This document shows positions 46,185 through 57,554 of a DNA stretch of 64,000 nt, in pieces. This stretch comes from Entrophospora sp. SA101 (Eukaryota > Glomeromycota > Glomeromycetes > Entrophosporales > Entrophosporaceae). A program made the translations under genes and the position numbers. Each line of letters starts with the position of its first letter. The first letter of the stretch is position 1. A model generated the notes under the pieces. That model was not told the DNA's origin and did no database searches. It worked only from the letters and a program-made list of their open reading frames with translations. The stretch spans positions 38,121 to 102,120 of the forward strand of contig CAUDNR010004245.1 in the NCBI GenBank assembly GCA_958430865.1. The letters run 5' to 3'.

Positions 46185-46273
46185 TAATTGCAAAATAAAA
46201 AAAATAAAAAATGTTGTCTATAAAAATCCAACAAAAAAATTAAAACAATTATTTGAAATAAATGATAATTTCT

Positions 46274-47360
46274 ATGTCGAATTTCAATGAAGAAAATCAG
46301 GATGAAGAAGACATCGAAGATACATCTCCTATTTCAAGTCAAGATGCTTTATTGGCTATTGAAAAGGTAAACTTGTTTGTTGAACAACAGTTTAAGGAAT
46401 TTACAATAAGGAATTGATAAGGCTCCAAATGAATCAAATTGATCTGTAGCCAATTCGATTCGATTCGATTCGTGACTCGATTCGAATTGATTCAAATCAA
46501 ACCGGATTCCTAAATTTTTTTAATGTCATATTAAATTTATATTTTTAATTTGATAATTTAAATTTATATTAAACAGTGAATCTCAATTGCTGTGCCTCCA
46601 TTTAATGAATATTAATGGATTGAGGTCTAAGGATGGTTTAATGATAATAAAATTCTTCTTGATATGATATTTATTTGAATTTTTAATAATAACAGATTTC
46701 TTGATATTAATATTAATATTAATGGTCATGTACCTATATTATTAATAATGAGTAAAAAAGTAATGTTTTACAGTTGTACAATTCATTAAATCTAAAATAA
46801 TAAGTACTAATATTACTGTTGCTTCTTCAACTTCTTCAATTCTTCAACAAGAGATGCAATTATTGCTCCAGGTAAAATTTTTTTTTTGAATTTTACAATA
46901 TTTATACTATATAAATAAATATAAAATAAAAAATATTTTTGTAAATAAAATTATAAAATATACATTAAAATAAAGATTTTTCATTTATTATATATAGTGT
47001 ATTTGATTCAAATCAGTTATTATTATAGATTCGAACCAGTCAGTTTGAAACACATCAAATCAGTTCAAATCAAATTATATATTCGAATCAGTTCGAATTG
47101 TATCAAATTATATATTCGAATCTGTTCGAATCAATAATATATTTGAATCTGTTTGAATCGAATCAAATCAATCCGAATTCGAATCTGTTCAAATCAAATT
47201 ATATATTCAAATCAAAGTACAATTCAATTTGATACGAATTCGATTTGAATGAAACGAATCAAAAATTAAGTGATTCGATTCGAATTCGAATTTCATTGAT
47301 TCATTCGGAGCCTTAGGAATTGAAAATGTCGAAAAGAAAATTAAAAAATAGAATTCAATT
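46274..47360 (+). pseudogene. Tail of a Tigger-like transposase, split by hAT MITE
   Basis: From 46274 the frame reads MSNFNEENQDEEDIED, then SPISSQDALLAIEKVNLFVEQ. An acidic stretch followed by SxxDALxAIxxLxxFxxQ is typical of the C terminus of Tigger/pogo DDE transposases. The text is cut at 46417 by a hAT MITE and continues beyond 47316 (ELKMSKRKLKNRIQFNKT) after a one-base frame change. No catalytic domain is nearby. Confidence 0.55.
46418..47315. mobile_element. hAT-type MITE with perfect 8-bp target duplication
   Basis: 898 bp. The ends are TAAGGCTCCAAATGAATCAA and its complement with one change (GAATGAATCAATG...). TAAGG fits the hAT YARNG rule. GGAATTGA is duplicated exactly on both sides (46410-46417, 47316-47323). 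The interior is rich in TTCGAATC and GATTCGAA repeats near both ends, similar in style to, but different in sequence from, the MITE at 44298. Non-coding. Confidence 0.9.
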
Positions 47361-47615
47361 CAACAAAACGCTGTTTTTTAAATATTCGTATTGAATAATG
47401 ATGCTGTCTGTAAATCAGATTTACAGAAGTTGTATCTAGCAACCGAGTTGTCATACTATTTGCAACCAAGTGCCAAAATCTGTAATTCTCTGTAATATGT
47501 AAATGTATCTGTAATTCTGTAATTCTGTAATTCTGTAATTCTGTAATTCTGTAATTCTGCAAATCTTATATATATATAATAATAAACAAACTTTTGTGTA
47601 ACAAATTTTTTTATA

Positions 47616-49883
47616 ATGAACAAGAGACCAAGAAAAGAACCAAGCAATTCTATTAATCGTGGCAGACAATTTACAGGTGTATGGAGGCAATTTATTCAAG
47701 GTCAAGAAAAAGGAAATGGTATATATGAAGGCGAGTGTATAAGTTGTCATAAAAAATGGGCATTTGCAAAACCTGGAATCTTATGTTCTCATTTAGCAAA
47801 TGAATGCAATGAATGTGGAGAAGATGTTAAATGATATTACAATTGGATCATTACAAATAATATTCATGATAACTCTTCTGGTAATTTGTATGAAATTCCT
47901 GATGATTGGATGAGGTCTACATCAAATAATAGAAAAATTAGTAATAATGAACAATCTAAAGTTGATTCTTATTATGGTTCCACATCAATTGAACCTTCAC
48001 ATCAAAAACAAATTGATATAGCTTTATCTGTAGCATTTATTTGTTGTGGGCTTCCATTTAATATTGTAGAGAATCCTTTTTTTGTTAACTTATTAAAAGC
48101 ATTAAATCCTGGTTATAATTCTCCTTCTCGTGAAGTATTGTCAGGTAGATTTTTGGATAATCAAGTTGCATTTGTAAATCAAAAGATTGATAACATATTA
48201 CAAAATACAACCAATATTACTCTTGGGACAGATGGATGGACAAATCCAAATGGCTCGAATTTATGGAATTTCATGGTAATGACACCTGAGAGAAAAGAAT
48301 TTTTATATTGCATTTCTGATTTTTCTTCTGCCTCTCATACTGGTGAATTTTTAGCAGAAGAAATTAATAAAATTATTGAATGTATTGGACCAAAAAAGGT
48401 TGCAGCAATTGTTAGTGATAATGGTGCCAACATTGCCAAAGCTAGAAGGATTGTGACTAGCAAGTATAAGCATATTATTAATGTGAGATGTATAGCTCAC
48501 TGTATTAATCTGATATCAAAAGATGTTATTGCACATAAATTTGCAAAAAATTTAATTTCTAAGGCAAACATTATAGTAAAATATTTTAAAAAGTCCTCTT
48601 TGGCTAATAGTCTTCTAAAATCACAAATAGAAAAGCATAGAATTCAAGGTGGTATTATCAAAAGTTACGTGAAAACAAGATGGACACCTGTTCATGAATG
48701 TTTAGATTCAATTATACGATTGAAAAGATGTTTAGAAGAAATTCGTGATGAACATTCTACTTCAATTAGTAATAATTCAGTGATTAGTATTTTAAGAAGT
48801 AGAGCATTCTTTGAAGATGTTGGTTACTTGGCTAACACTTTATTACCAATCAAATTAGCTATTTTAGAAGTGGAGGGTAGAAGTACAAATCTTACAGATT
48901 GTTACATTTCATTATTAAGAATTGCAGCAGTAATAAGAAATTTACCATCTAATGATTATAAATTTTTTAGAAATCATTGTATTTCTGTTTTTAATAAAAG
49001 GTAAATTTTATAAATTTAGATTTAATTTTTTTATATATTCTCTAACCTTAAAAATTTTTTTTATTAAAGGTATAAAGAATTTGATGATCCGATTTATTTG
49101 TTAGCCTTTTTTCTACATCCAGCATATAAAGGGAATGGTGTTAAGTATGGACAATTTTATAATATTGTTAGTCATGCTGGTTCTATTTGGAAATCTTTAG
49201 GAAAAAATCGTGAAAGTTGGGAATCTTTGTCAACTCAGCTACGTCTATATAAACTTCAAAAAGATGATAATGGTGTTCCTAATGTTTATTCTGCACCATA
49301 CACTCCCAATCAAGATACTGTTATGAGTTGGTGGAATACGTGTGAAGCAAATCCAAAGCATTTACAACAACTTGCACTAAGAATTTTTTCAATTACACCT
49401 AGCAGTGCTTCATGTGAGAGAATGTTCTCAACACTTGGCTGGCTGTATGGTAAGAAATGGCAAAATTTGTCAATCCACAAACTTGAAAGTCTGGCTAAAG
49501 TTTATAGATATAATATATCAGAAGTTGCACAAACTACTAATCATTTGAAGAGAAGTAAGGTAGAAATGACACAAGATGAAATTCAAGATTTATTAAATAA
49601 ATCTATGGAAGAAGAAGAGGAAGAAGAAGAGGGTGATGATGAGGATGATGTAGTTGAGAATGAAATTAGTATTGCAACAGAAGAATCAAATATTCCCGAT
49701 TGTGAATTAGATGTACAAGTTGTGATTGAATTTAATTCTTGTGTTTTTGAAATGTTTAACGAAAACAATACAATAGAAGAATTAGATAGTGGATTTTTTG
49801 ATGAAGAGACTGGAGGTGATGATTATGATCCCATAGAAGTAGCTCATGAATCAATGGGTTTTGATGATTATTACAATGTATAA
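47616..49883 (+). pseudogene. hAT transposase, complete except one internal stop
   Basis: Exons 47616-49000 and 49070-49883 (69-nt GT-AG intron) give 733 codons including the final stop. The BED finger keeps ECISCHKKW...CSHLANEC zinc ligands. Codon 73 is TGA (47832), where the sense of the alignment suggests Trp. Downstream are the RNase-H-like core with TDGWT (first Asp) and SDNGAN (second Asp), then RCIAHCINL and the C-terminal dimerisation domain (SWWNTCEANPKHL...SCERMFSTLGW). A tail of Glu/Asp repeats follows. Only the single stop separates it from an intact enzyme. A restart at a downstream Met would lose the finger. It is the likely former source of copies A and C. Confidence 0.9.
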
Positions 49884-50014
49884 TAATATATATTTTTATA
49901 ATTTTTTAAATTTAAAAAGTTTATGAATAAAGTTTATGAATAAAGTTTATGATTTCATTTGTGTAAACTGCAAAAAATTTTGATTTGATTATAATTTTCA
50001 ATTACATAACATAT

Positions 50015-50172
50015 TTATTACAGAATTACAGAATTACAGAACTACAGATACATTTACATATTACAGAATTGCAGAATTACATATACATTTACATATTACA
50101 GAATTGCAGAATTACAGATACATTTACATATTACAGAATTACAGAATTACAGATACATTTACATATTACAGA
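50015..50172. repeat. hAT subterminal tandem array (right, element B)
   Basis: Five or so units of ACAGAATTGCAGAATTACAGATACATTTACATATT-type text, the inverted form of the left arrays. Together with 31194-31380, 32175-32300 and 52590-52775 it provides long homologous tracts for recombination. Confidence 0.85.
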
Positions 50173-50245
50173 TTTTCTGACAACTGCATACTTGAAAAGT
50201 TGTCATATTACAGAATGGCCAAACTATTTACAGACGGCATCATTA

Positions 50246-51383
50246 CAGGGGACCATATCCGGTACTTCATCATTGCATGACTTTTCCCTGGTCGATACTA
50301 TTATACCAATTCTATGACTTATATACTAACTTTTTTTCAAGTTGTGCAAAATATGGGATACCAACCATTTCATTGGATTAAATTTATTCCATAATTTTTA
50401 TTGTGTAATCTAAAAAAAAAAAATTCAACAGAAAAAGTAGGCTGTTAAATACAAGATGTATGACGACATACAAAGCTTCCAAAGCAAGTTTGTAAAATAT
50501 ACTGATGAACGTTTATCAATTATCGAACAGCTTGTATCGAAATAAGTGTTAAAAGTCAAGATCTATGAATCTGTTTGTAATGATCGCTTTATCAATTATT
50601 CAAATAATTATATAGGCGGGCTTGGTCGAAGTAAGTGTTAAAGTCAAGATCTATTTGCAAATCAAGTTTCCAAAACGAACGTTTATTATTATAGGCAGGT
50701 TTGATCAAAGTAAGTCTTAAAGTCGAGATCTATGAAGCTGTTTGTAAAATATATTTAATTAACGTTTTATTATTCAATAACTATATAGGCGGGGTTGATC
50801 GAAGTAAGTATTAAAGTAGTTGAGATCTATGAAACTGTTTGTAAAATATATTTATCAACGTTTTATTATTATCAATTATTCAAATAATTATTTATATAGG
50901 CGAGTTTGATTGAAGCAAATGTCAAAGTCAAGATCTATGAAGTTTGCAAAACGAATGTTTATAAAATATATTTATCAACGTTTTATTATTATCAATTATT
51001 CAAATAATTATATAGACGGGTTTGGTCGAAGTAAATGTTAGTCAAGATCTATGAAGTTTGCAAAACGAATGACCAATAAAAAGTTGTGGGACTAAGTGAC
51101 TTGCACTATATAAGAGTATGTCGAGAGATACGGTCAAGAGAAAAGTTAGAAAGAGAGTCGTTTTTCAACCAAGTCGAAAACCAACCCTTTAAATACATCT
51201 TCGAGTAGAACAATTTTATTTATTAGACTATTTTGAAGGTTTGTCGCATGCTTTCTTCCAACTTCTTAAATTTGAACCATTTGTTGAATATTTTTATTAA
51301 CTCTCATATGGTGCGCGAAGCCTATAACCACCATTTTTGCACGTGATTTTTGAAAGAATAGAAGTCCGTTTCTGTTGATCCTT
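50246..51383. other. Possible LTR fragment with tandem repeats
   Basis: No gene. After the tandem repeat (50500-51085) a TATA-like CTATATAAGAG occurs at ~51103, followed by AG-rich text and a TTTAAATACATCTTCGAG stretch. The segment from ~50442 (TGTTAAAT) to ~51307 (AACTCTCA) has the general look of a retrotransposon LTR whose body is lost in or beyond the gap. There is no second LTR in view, so this is a weak call. Confidence 0.3.
50500..51085 (+). repeat. Degenerate ~80-116 bp tandem repeat, about six units
   Basis: Each unit contains TATAGGCGGGTTTGGTCGAA, then GTAAGTGTTAAAGTCAAGAT and CTATGAAGCTGTTTGTAAAA, and an AT-rich part (TTTATCAACGTTTTATTATT). Unit starts lie near 50612, 50693, 50788, 50900 and 51016, with a partial first unit at ~50540. 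Spacing varies by internal deletion of the AT-rich part. Confidence 0.85.
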
Positions 51384-51393
51384 NNNNNNNNNN
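51384..51393. other. Assembly gap (10 N)
   Basis: Ten N characters. The gap lies between hAT element B and the second duplicate, so the distance between the two duplicates is not certain. Confidence 0.99.
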
Positions 51394-51429
51394 GGCTATT
51401 TTTTTAAAAGGTAGGACAGAAAATGACTT

Positions 51430-51961
51430 CTATACTTTTAAAATTTGCCCAAAATTTAGGAGGTCTTTAGGCCAAGCCAACCATATAACATTTCCATAAA
51501 AGCTTATGTTATCTTCAATACAATAAACATCTCCATTATTATGTTGTATTGCACATTCAGGATTCATGTTTCTACTTATTATTGAGACCTAGATAATTTA
51601 TTTTCATCAAGTTTAAAAATAATACTTTGGTCCTCTTCAATAAAATAATTTTTATCTGGAGAATATTCTTTTTTATTCCAACAAGCTGGTTATAGCCACC
51701 AATCAATTCACCAGTTTCTTTGATCTTCATAATAACCACAGTTTGTACTACATTATAACATTTCTTCTCCAAAACTGACCTAGAAAACCCATCACAAGAT
51801 CCACAAAGAATTAATTTGAATCTGTAAGGAACATCATCTTCATTATATGGGGCAATTTTCCAATCATCCCATTTAGAATCAATCCACTTAGAAATTAAAC
51901 ATTTCATTTCTAAATTTAACATTTTTCCAGATTCCACTCTTGAACCTTCATGAAGTGATAA
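51430..51961 (-). pseudogene. TLDc-domain gene fragment, frameshifted
   Basis: The minus-strand text starts SRLSLHEGSRVESGKML directly next to hAT element C, then KWDDWKIAPYN, FKLILCGSCDGFSRSVLEKKC, MKIKETGELIGGYN. This is the start of a TLDc domain as in the many BTB/TLDc proteins of this fungal lineage. A 1-nt deletion after GGYN shifts the frame (WNKKEYSPDKNYFIEEDQSI continues it), and a second shift precedes ISRNMNPECAIQHNNGD. The N-terminal part of the gene is missing; hAT element C sits at the break. Not functional. Confidence 0.82.
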
Positions 51962-51968
51962 TCTTGAT

Positions 51969-52852
51969 TAATGATGCTGTCTGTAAATAGTTTGGCCATT
52001 CTGTAATTTGACAACTTTTCAAGTATGCAGTTGTCAGAAAATCTGTAATATGTAAACATATCTGTAATTCTGTAATTCTGTAATAAATATGTTATGTAAT
52101 TGAAAATATTAATTCAAAATTTTTTGCTGTTTACACAAATGAAATCATAAATTTTATTCATAAACTTTTTAAATTTAAAAAATTATAAAAAATATATATT
52201 ATCATACATTGTAATAATCTTCAAAACCCATTAATTCATGAGCTACTTTTATGGGATCATAATCATCACCTCCAGTCTCTTCATCAAAAAATCCACATCT
52301 AATTCTTCTACTATATTGTTTTCATTAAACATTTCATTTAACATCTTCTCCACATTCATTGCATTCATTTGCTAAATGAGAACATAAGATTCCAGGTTTT
52401 GCAAATGCCCATTTTTTATGACAACTTATATGCTCACCTTCATATATACCATTTCCTTTTTCTTGACCTTGAATAAATTGCCTCCATACACCTGTAAATT
52501 GTCTGCCATGATTAATAGAATTGCTTAGTTCTTTTCTTGGTCTCTTGTTCATTATAAAAAATTTTGTTACACAAAAGTTCATTTATTATTATATATATTA
52601 CAGAATTACAGAATTACAGATACATTTACATATTACAGAATTACAGAATTACAGATACATTTACATATTACAGAATTACATAATTACAGATACACTTACA
52701 TATTACAGAATTGCAGAATTACAGGTACATTTACATATTACAGGATTGCAGAATTACAGATACATTTACATATTACAGATTTTCTGACAATTGCATACTT
52801 GAAAAGTTGTCATATTACAGAATGGCCAAACTATTTACAGACGGGATCATTA
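51969..52852 (-). mobile_element. hAT element C, deleted and with two right-type ends
   Basis: Same family as A and B but on the minus strand. Both termini carry the right-end sequence (AGTTTGGCCATTCTGTAA... and its complement); the true left end is absent. The inner part keeps the BED finger and the C-terminal tail; the middle was lost between GATGTTAAATGA and AATGTTTAA. Flanking octamers differ (ATCTTGAT left, GTATTGAA right). It is a recombinant between two family members and marks the left edge of duplicate copy 2. Confidence 0.85.
52210..52552 (-). pseudogene. hAT transposase remnant of element C
   Basis: From ATG 52552 the frame encodes the BED-finger region to ECGEDVK, where the same in-frame TGA as in element B follows. 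The deletion then joins the extreme C-terminal tail (NIVEELD-like text to the YYNV end), which also has a frameshift. Sharing the TGA with element B shows that stop predates the split of B and C. Confidence 0.8.
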
Positions 52853-52965
52853 GTATTGAATAATTTTTTTTATGTAATAACAAAAATTTTTTTTATTCCA
52901 CATGACTTAATGTAGTGCAATTTTCTATACCAGATTTTCTCTATAACGGATCTGCGTGGATTGTA

Positions 52966-53730
52966 CAGTCAAAGCTCTCTATAACGAACCCCCTGTCCCG
53001 AGAATTTTTGTTCGTTATAGAGAGCGTTCACTATAAAGAAAGTGTCGATCAATCATCACATTTATAGTCATATAATTATGAAAATTGCAATTAGTAATCC
53101 ATTTATCTTTTTCTTTTAAAATCTCAGTTACTGTAGATTTTCCAACATTATATATACCTGCAAGTTCAACGTTAGGAATATTTGGATCTCTTTGTTTCAA
53201 CAAACATAACTCTTTCTTTTGTAAAGCTGTCAAAGTAGTTCTTCTTTTAGTTGACATTTGGTTGAATTTTAAAATATCTTTTTTTTTAAAAAAAAAATGC
53301 ACACGGATATTTTATATATTTAACAAAAATTGGTATTTATTTTCTTTATTTTCATTAATGATTTAACAAAAGAGACGTAGTGTGTAAGCAATCAGTCAAT
53401 TGTATTCTTATCGCTTGTATAATGTTAATATTAATTTTGTTTTCGTTATAGTTAAAGAAAGAAGTCGGTATAATATACTTTGTATCAAATAACAATAATA
53501 AATTTTGATGGGAAAAAAGTTTTTTTTGTCAATAATGATGTTACATTAAAGTTTGAATGTAAATTTGTCATATGATTTCTCAAAAACAGCTCGTTATATA
53601 GAATAGAGAATTTAATTATAAAGCTCGTTATACAAAGTAAAATTAACAAACAAAAAATCGGGACCAACACCTTAGTTCATTATAGAGAGCAGTTCGGTTT
53701 TTGGAGGTTCGTTATAGAGAGCTTTGACTG
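52966..53730 (-). mobile_element. Tigger/pogo-type element, deleted, copy 2
   Basis: Same element as 32489-33254, same TA flanks and TIRs. It differs by a 9-bp and a ~10-bp indel and by several substitutions near the transposase fragment, the main differences between the duplicates outside the P450 gene. Confidence 0.88.
53015..53257 (-). pseudogene. CENP-B/pogo helix-turn-helix fragment, copy 2
   Basis: Same N-terminal DNA-binding domain as copy 1 (MSTKRRTTLTALQ..., NVGKSTVTEILKEKDKW). It differs by Ser/Pro and Asp/Gly changes (PNIPNVELAGIY against PNISNVELADIY) and in the residues after KDK. No catalytic domain. Confidence 0.8.
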
Positions 53731-53772
53731 TACACATTTGTCGATCAAATAACAATTTTATTATTTCTTAAA

Positions 53773-54167
53773 ATGTCTTCCGGTAATAATGGCAAAAAAT
53801 GCATTGGATGCGGTTTCTGGGCAAGTGCTTATCATAAGAATGGTGTGGTTATCGCCACTTGTCGTCACTCCAGTTAAAAATTTTAAGAATAGTGAGACCA
53901 TTCTTATGGATAGTTTGAAGGTCGCAATGTCATTCTATTAAGACATACGAAGCTAGTGATGAAGTTATAGTTATAATAGAGTTAAAAGGCAAAGAAATAA
54001 TAGTTATTCCCCATGAAGTGGGAGGTAACAGCAAGATTCGGAGAATTTTGCTAGCTATTTATCAACCGGACGTGGGGGATAAGAGAGTTATCTCCCGGGT
54101 GATAACTGAATTACATTTTACAACCAATATGAAGAAGAAGAAGTTGTATTGGCAGTTAATAGATTGA
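53773..54167 (+). other. Two short coding-like frames, copy 2
   Basis: Identical, as far as read, to 33297-33691 in copy 1. Confidence 0.3.
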
Positions 54168-54525
54168 TAACTTTTTTCCAATGAAATATTATTGAAAATT
54201 CTAAGTTATTATTTTGAAATTTGATTTTAATTTCTTAGTGGATTTTTTATAATTTGGAAAATTTATAATATTTAGGATAAAAACAAATAATTATTATATA
54301 TCAAAGTAAAACAAAAAAATAAATGTTGAAATGATATTTGACAAAGTATTTCGGAATTGATAAATTATTAATCAAAGCATTATCTTGTTTATTTGATTTA
54401 CTTGATGAAAGCTTTTAGTGAATTAGCTTGTTGAATCGATTTACCGAGTGCCCAATTTGTATAAAATGGCATTGAATTATTTTATGATTCTTTTCATTAA
54501 TTAAATACTTTTCCGATTTAATTAC

Positions 54526-54976
54526 CTTTTGGCATTTTGATTCTGCCAATTCAAGGATATGTATTTATGAAGATATTCCCAAATTCCCTTAGCAATAGGT
54601 CTATTTTCCACTTTAGATCCCAGCATTTCTTCATTAAATCACCATAGAATTCAGGTATGTCTTTAGTGATTCAGGTCTTTTATTTTCCAATATATTCAGA
54701 ATTAGATGAGGATTATGTAAAATGGTTTCTTTCCCGTAGTATACTATAAACATATGATTCTTTGTATATGGTTTGCCTAATAATATTTCATTTAAGTGCC
54801 ATGTATGGAATGACATCAAAGATCCATTTGTATTATCTTTTTTCTTTTAATTGTTGATATGATCCTAAATCTCCTGTTTTACCATCCCAAACAGTATATG
54901 AAAAATATTATCACTGTGCAAGTCATGATGAATGTAATTTTTCTCATTCATCTGATTCATTTAATTAAAAATTTAA
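54526..54976 (-). pseudogene. Protein kinase pseudogene, copy 2
   Basis: Same dead kinase fragment as at 34050-34500, with the same frameshifts. The damage therefore predates the duplication or has been homogenised. Confidence 0.75.
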
Positions 54977-56315
54977 TATAAACATTTTGCTATATGTCTA
55001 TAAAATAATAAATTCAATAGTAAAAAATATAAAATGAAATAGCCAAAGTGATTTGATTTTATCTTTCCAAATAATTTCTTTAAAATTTTGATAATTGATT
55101 GTGCTAATCTCTATTCTTGGCTGTAAGAATTACTTTTCAAAGTCAAGTAAAATACGTTTTTACAACAGATATTTTAATTATTGTAAAAATACAAGTTAAG
55201 TTTATTTTCTTAAAATATATTCCTTTATATAAATTATACATAAAACAATAGTTATCTTATGATTGTTAATCTATCCAGAAGATATCAAAACATAATGGGA
55301 ATAATAAGTTTGGTTATCTTGAATAAATTAGTGGTTATAATAAAATTAATTAAATTATAAATAAAAAAGTAAACAAATATTGTTACACATGACTTGTTAT
55401 ATGTAATTCTATTCCTTTACGAATTGTTGCTACATTAGGATATTCAAATACCAACAGATGATTGTCCTCATTTGGATCCCTAGTAACTTCATTACATCGA
55501 TGGTGACCAAATTTTAATCCCTAAAATCTTTGTCTGTAGTATTCCCTAAATGTATTTTTTACAATACATTCATTTTCTTTTTCTAAATATATTTATTTTT
55601 AACAAGCGCATTTATTTATCATTGATCTTTTTCTTTTTTACAATAAATTCATTGTTTGATCTTTTTTACAAGACTGCATTATCATTTGACCTTTTTTCAA
55701 TATTTTTATTTTTTTCCCCCTTTTTTACAAATAATACATCTGCAATTGCTCATTTGTCATATTTTATTTTATAGCTTCTATCCAAGATATTCTTTAAAGG
55801 TTTCAAATTGTAATGATAATAAATAAAATAAAATAATTGTCCTATTACTAACAATTGATGGAAATGTGGACGTTGAGTTTAACAATCAAGTAAATGAATG
55901 CCATTGATTTAATTGACAAAAATAGAGAAATGGAAAAAGAAATCTAAAAGTAAAAAAAATCCATATTGTGTTTTTTTTGAAGTGAATGGTTAGTTTATTT
56001 TAAAAGCATCAAATTGTTTTTCATTGATATTGAAATAACCTTATCACTTATGCCAGCTGAGGAAGAAATTGAAGAAAATGTTCAATGTTACCCCATATTC
56101 CAATTAAGATGTTGTTGCTGCTTTTGAAACTGTTCATAAATTTTTTGAACAAGATAACAATGGATTATAATGAACTCAAAGTTTTTCATGCATTTAAAGA
56201 AAAAAATTAATTTGTATAATTCTAAAAGTTTAAACCAAGGAAAATTAACTTCTTATTTACCAAACAACAATAGCATCATATCACATTTGACTTCTTTTAA
56301 TATTTATTAATATTA
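54977..56315. other. AT-rich intergenic sequence (copy 2)
   Basis: Matches 34501-35839; no gene recognised. Confidence 0.4.
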
Positions 56316-56996
56316 CAGTCAACCCCCTCTAAGTGCACCTCCCTCGGGAATGAGTGATAGCGTGCACTTAGAGGGGTGTGCACTTAAAGAAACAAAGCAT
56401 TTCATTGGTTACACGTGATACTAATAAAGAATAAAATTTTTTTAATATTATGTATATTATCAATTACAACGTTACATTATTGTCACCAAAAAATAAAAAT
56501 TTATACAATTATTGATTAAGATAAGATTCCATTGTAATTTGCCTCATTGTAGTTATTAAATAAAATCTTGATTCATGTCTTATTTATAATAATTTTGACT
56601 ACATAAGCTTCTCTGCCTGCTTTCTTTGTTCTTTGTTCTAATAACAATAACCTTTGTATCTATTAAAAAAAAGAATTCTTGTCACTTAATAAAGATGAAC
56701 AATTCTTTATCCACCTGTTACAAAATAATAATTATTTATCTCTTACTGATAATAAATTTAATTCTTTATTCTTTATCATCATTTACTAGGTATAAAATTT
56801 AATTCTTTACCATCTCTTACAAAAATCAATTATTTATCCTTTTTTTTTTTTTTGTTAACACAACAAAAATTATTTAAATTTATAACGTCACACGATTTTT
56901 ATTGGACAACGATCACGTGAAATCACGGGCGTGCACTTATCTCTAATTACCAAGCTTGGGAATGAGTGAGAACGTGCACTTAGAGGAAGTTGATTG
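56316..56996. mobile_element. Pogo-like TIR element (CAGTCAACCCCCTCTAAG), copy 2
   Basis: Duplicate of 35840-36520 with the same TIRs and TA flanks. Confidence 0.8.
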
Positions 56997-57362
56997 TATT
57001 GTTGTACAATTTTATTATCATTAATAATTAAAAAAAAAGTTATTTTTAAAAGTATCATCAATTACCTTGATTATCGAATACCTTGTTATAACGGATCATT
57101 GGGTATGTTCATTATAACAAGGTTTGACTGTATTACAATTTTGTTACACGAATTTCTGCACAATAGATTATTGGCTACCTTTAACGTAACACGCGCCCGC
57201 ACTCACTGGTATTAATCATAATAATAACTTACAATTATTATATCGAAATTTTAATTAAAAAAATTTTTATAGGTGTGACACATCATTAACGTAGAAAGAA
57301 AATCCCATAATTTTTAAAATTCGCAGTTTTGATATAAATATTTGCCATGGTTGTAACTATTG

Positions 57363-57554
57363 ATCCTTATCCTCTCAAGCCTTTTGGCTAAGATCAAGTG
57401 TAGTATCTGTTCTTTTCAGCTTAATATCTGAAATGATCCACACTGTGGATCTATGATATTAAACTAATTTTTTAAATTGGGGGGGAAGTCCCTAGCTTGC
57501 TACACTTCTCTCCAGGGTGTCCCTAGTATTGCACTACCTCTAGGGATGCCCACC
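57363..57554 (+). ncRNA. U2 spliceosomal snRNA, copy 2
   Basis: Same sequence as 36887-37078, including the GTAGTA branch-site recognition element, the Sm-like AATTTTTTA and the 3' stem-loop. The flanks are duplicated too, so both copies should have the same promoter. Confidence 0.95.

Larger units (their letters stand above)
47396..50245 (+). mobile_element. hAT element B, nearly full length
   Basis: 2850 bp. The left TIR is TAATGATGCTGTCTGTAAAT; the right TIR, inverted, is TAATGATGCCGTCTGTAAA. It contains one transposase gene with an intron and subterminal CTGTAATTCTG arrays at both ends (47480-47562 and 50015-50172). The left flank octamer is GTATTGAA but the right is CAGGGGAC, so it lacks a target duplication. 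The GTATTGAA match is found instead at the right ends of elements A and C. Confidence 0.92.
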
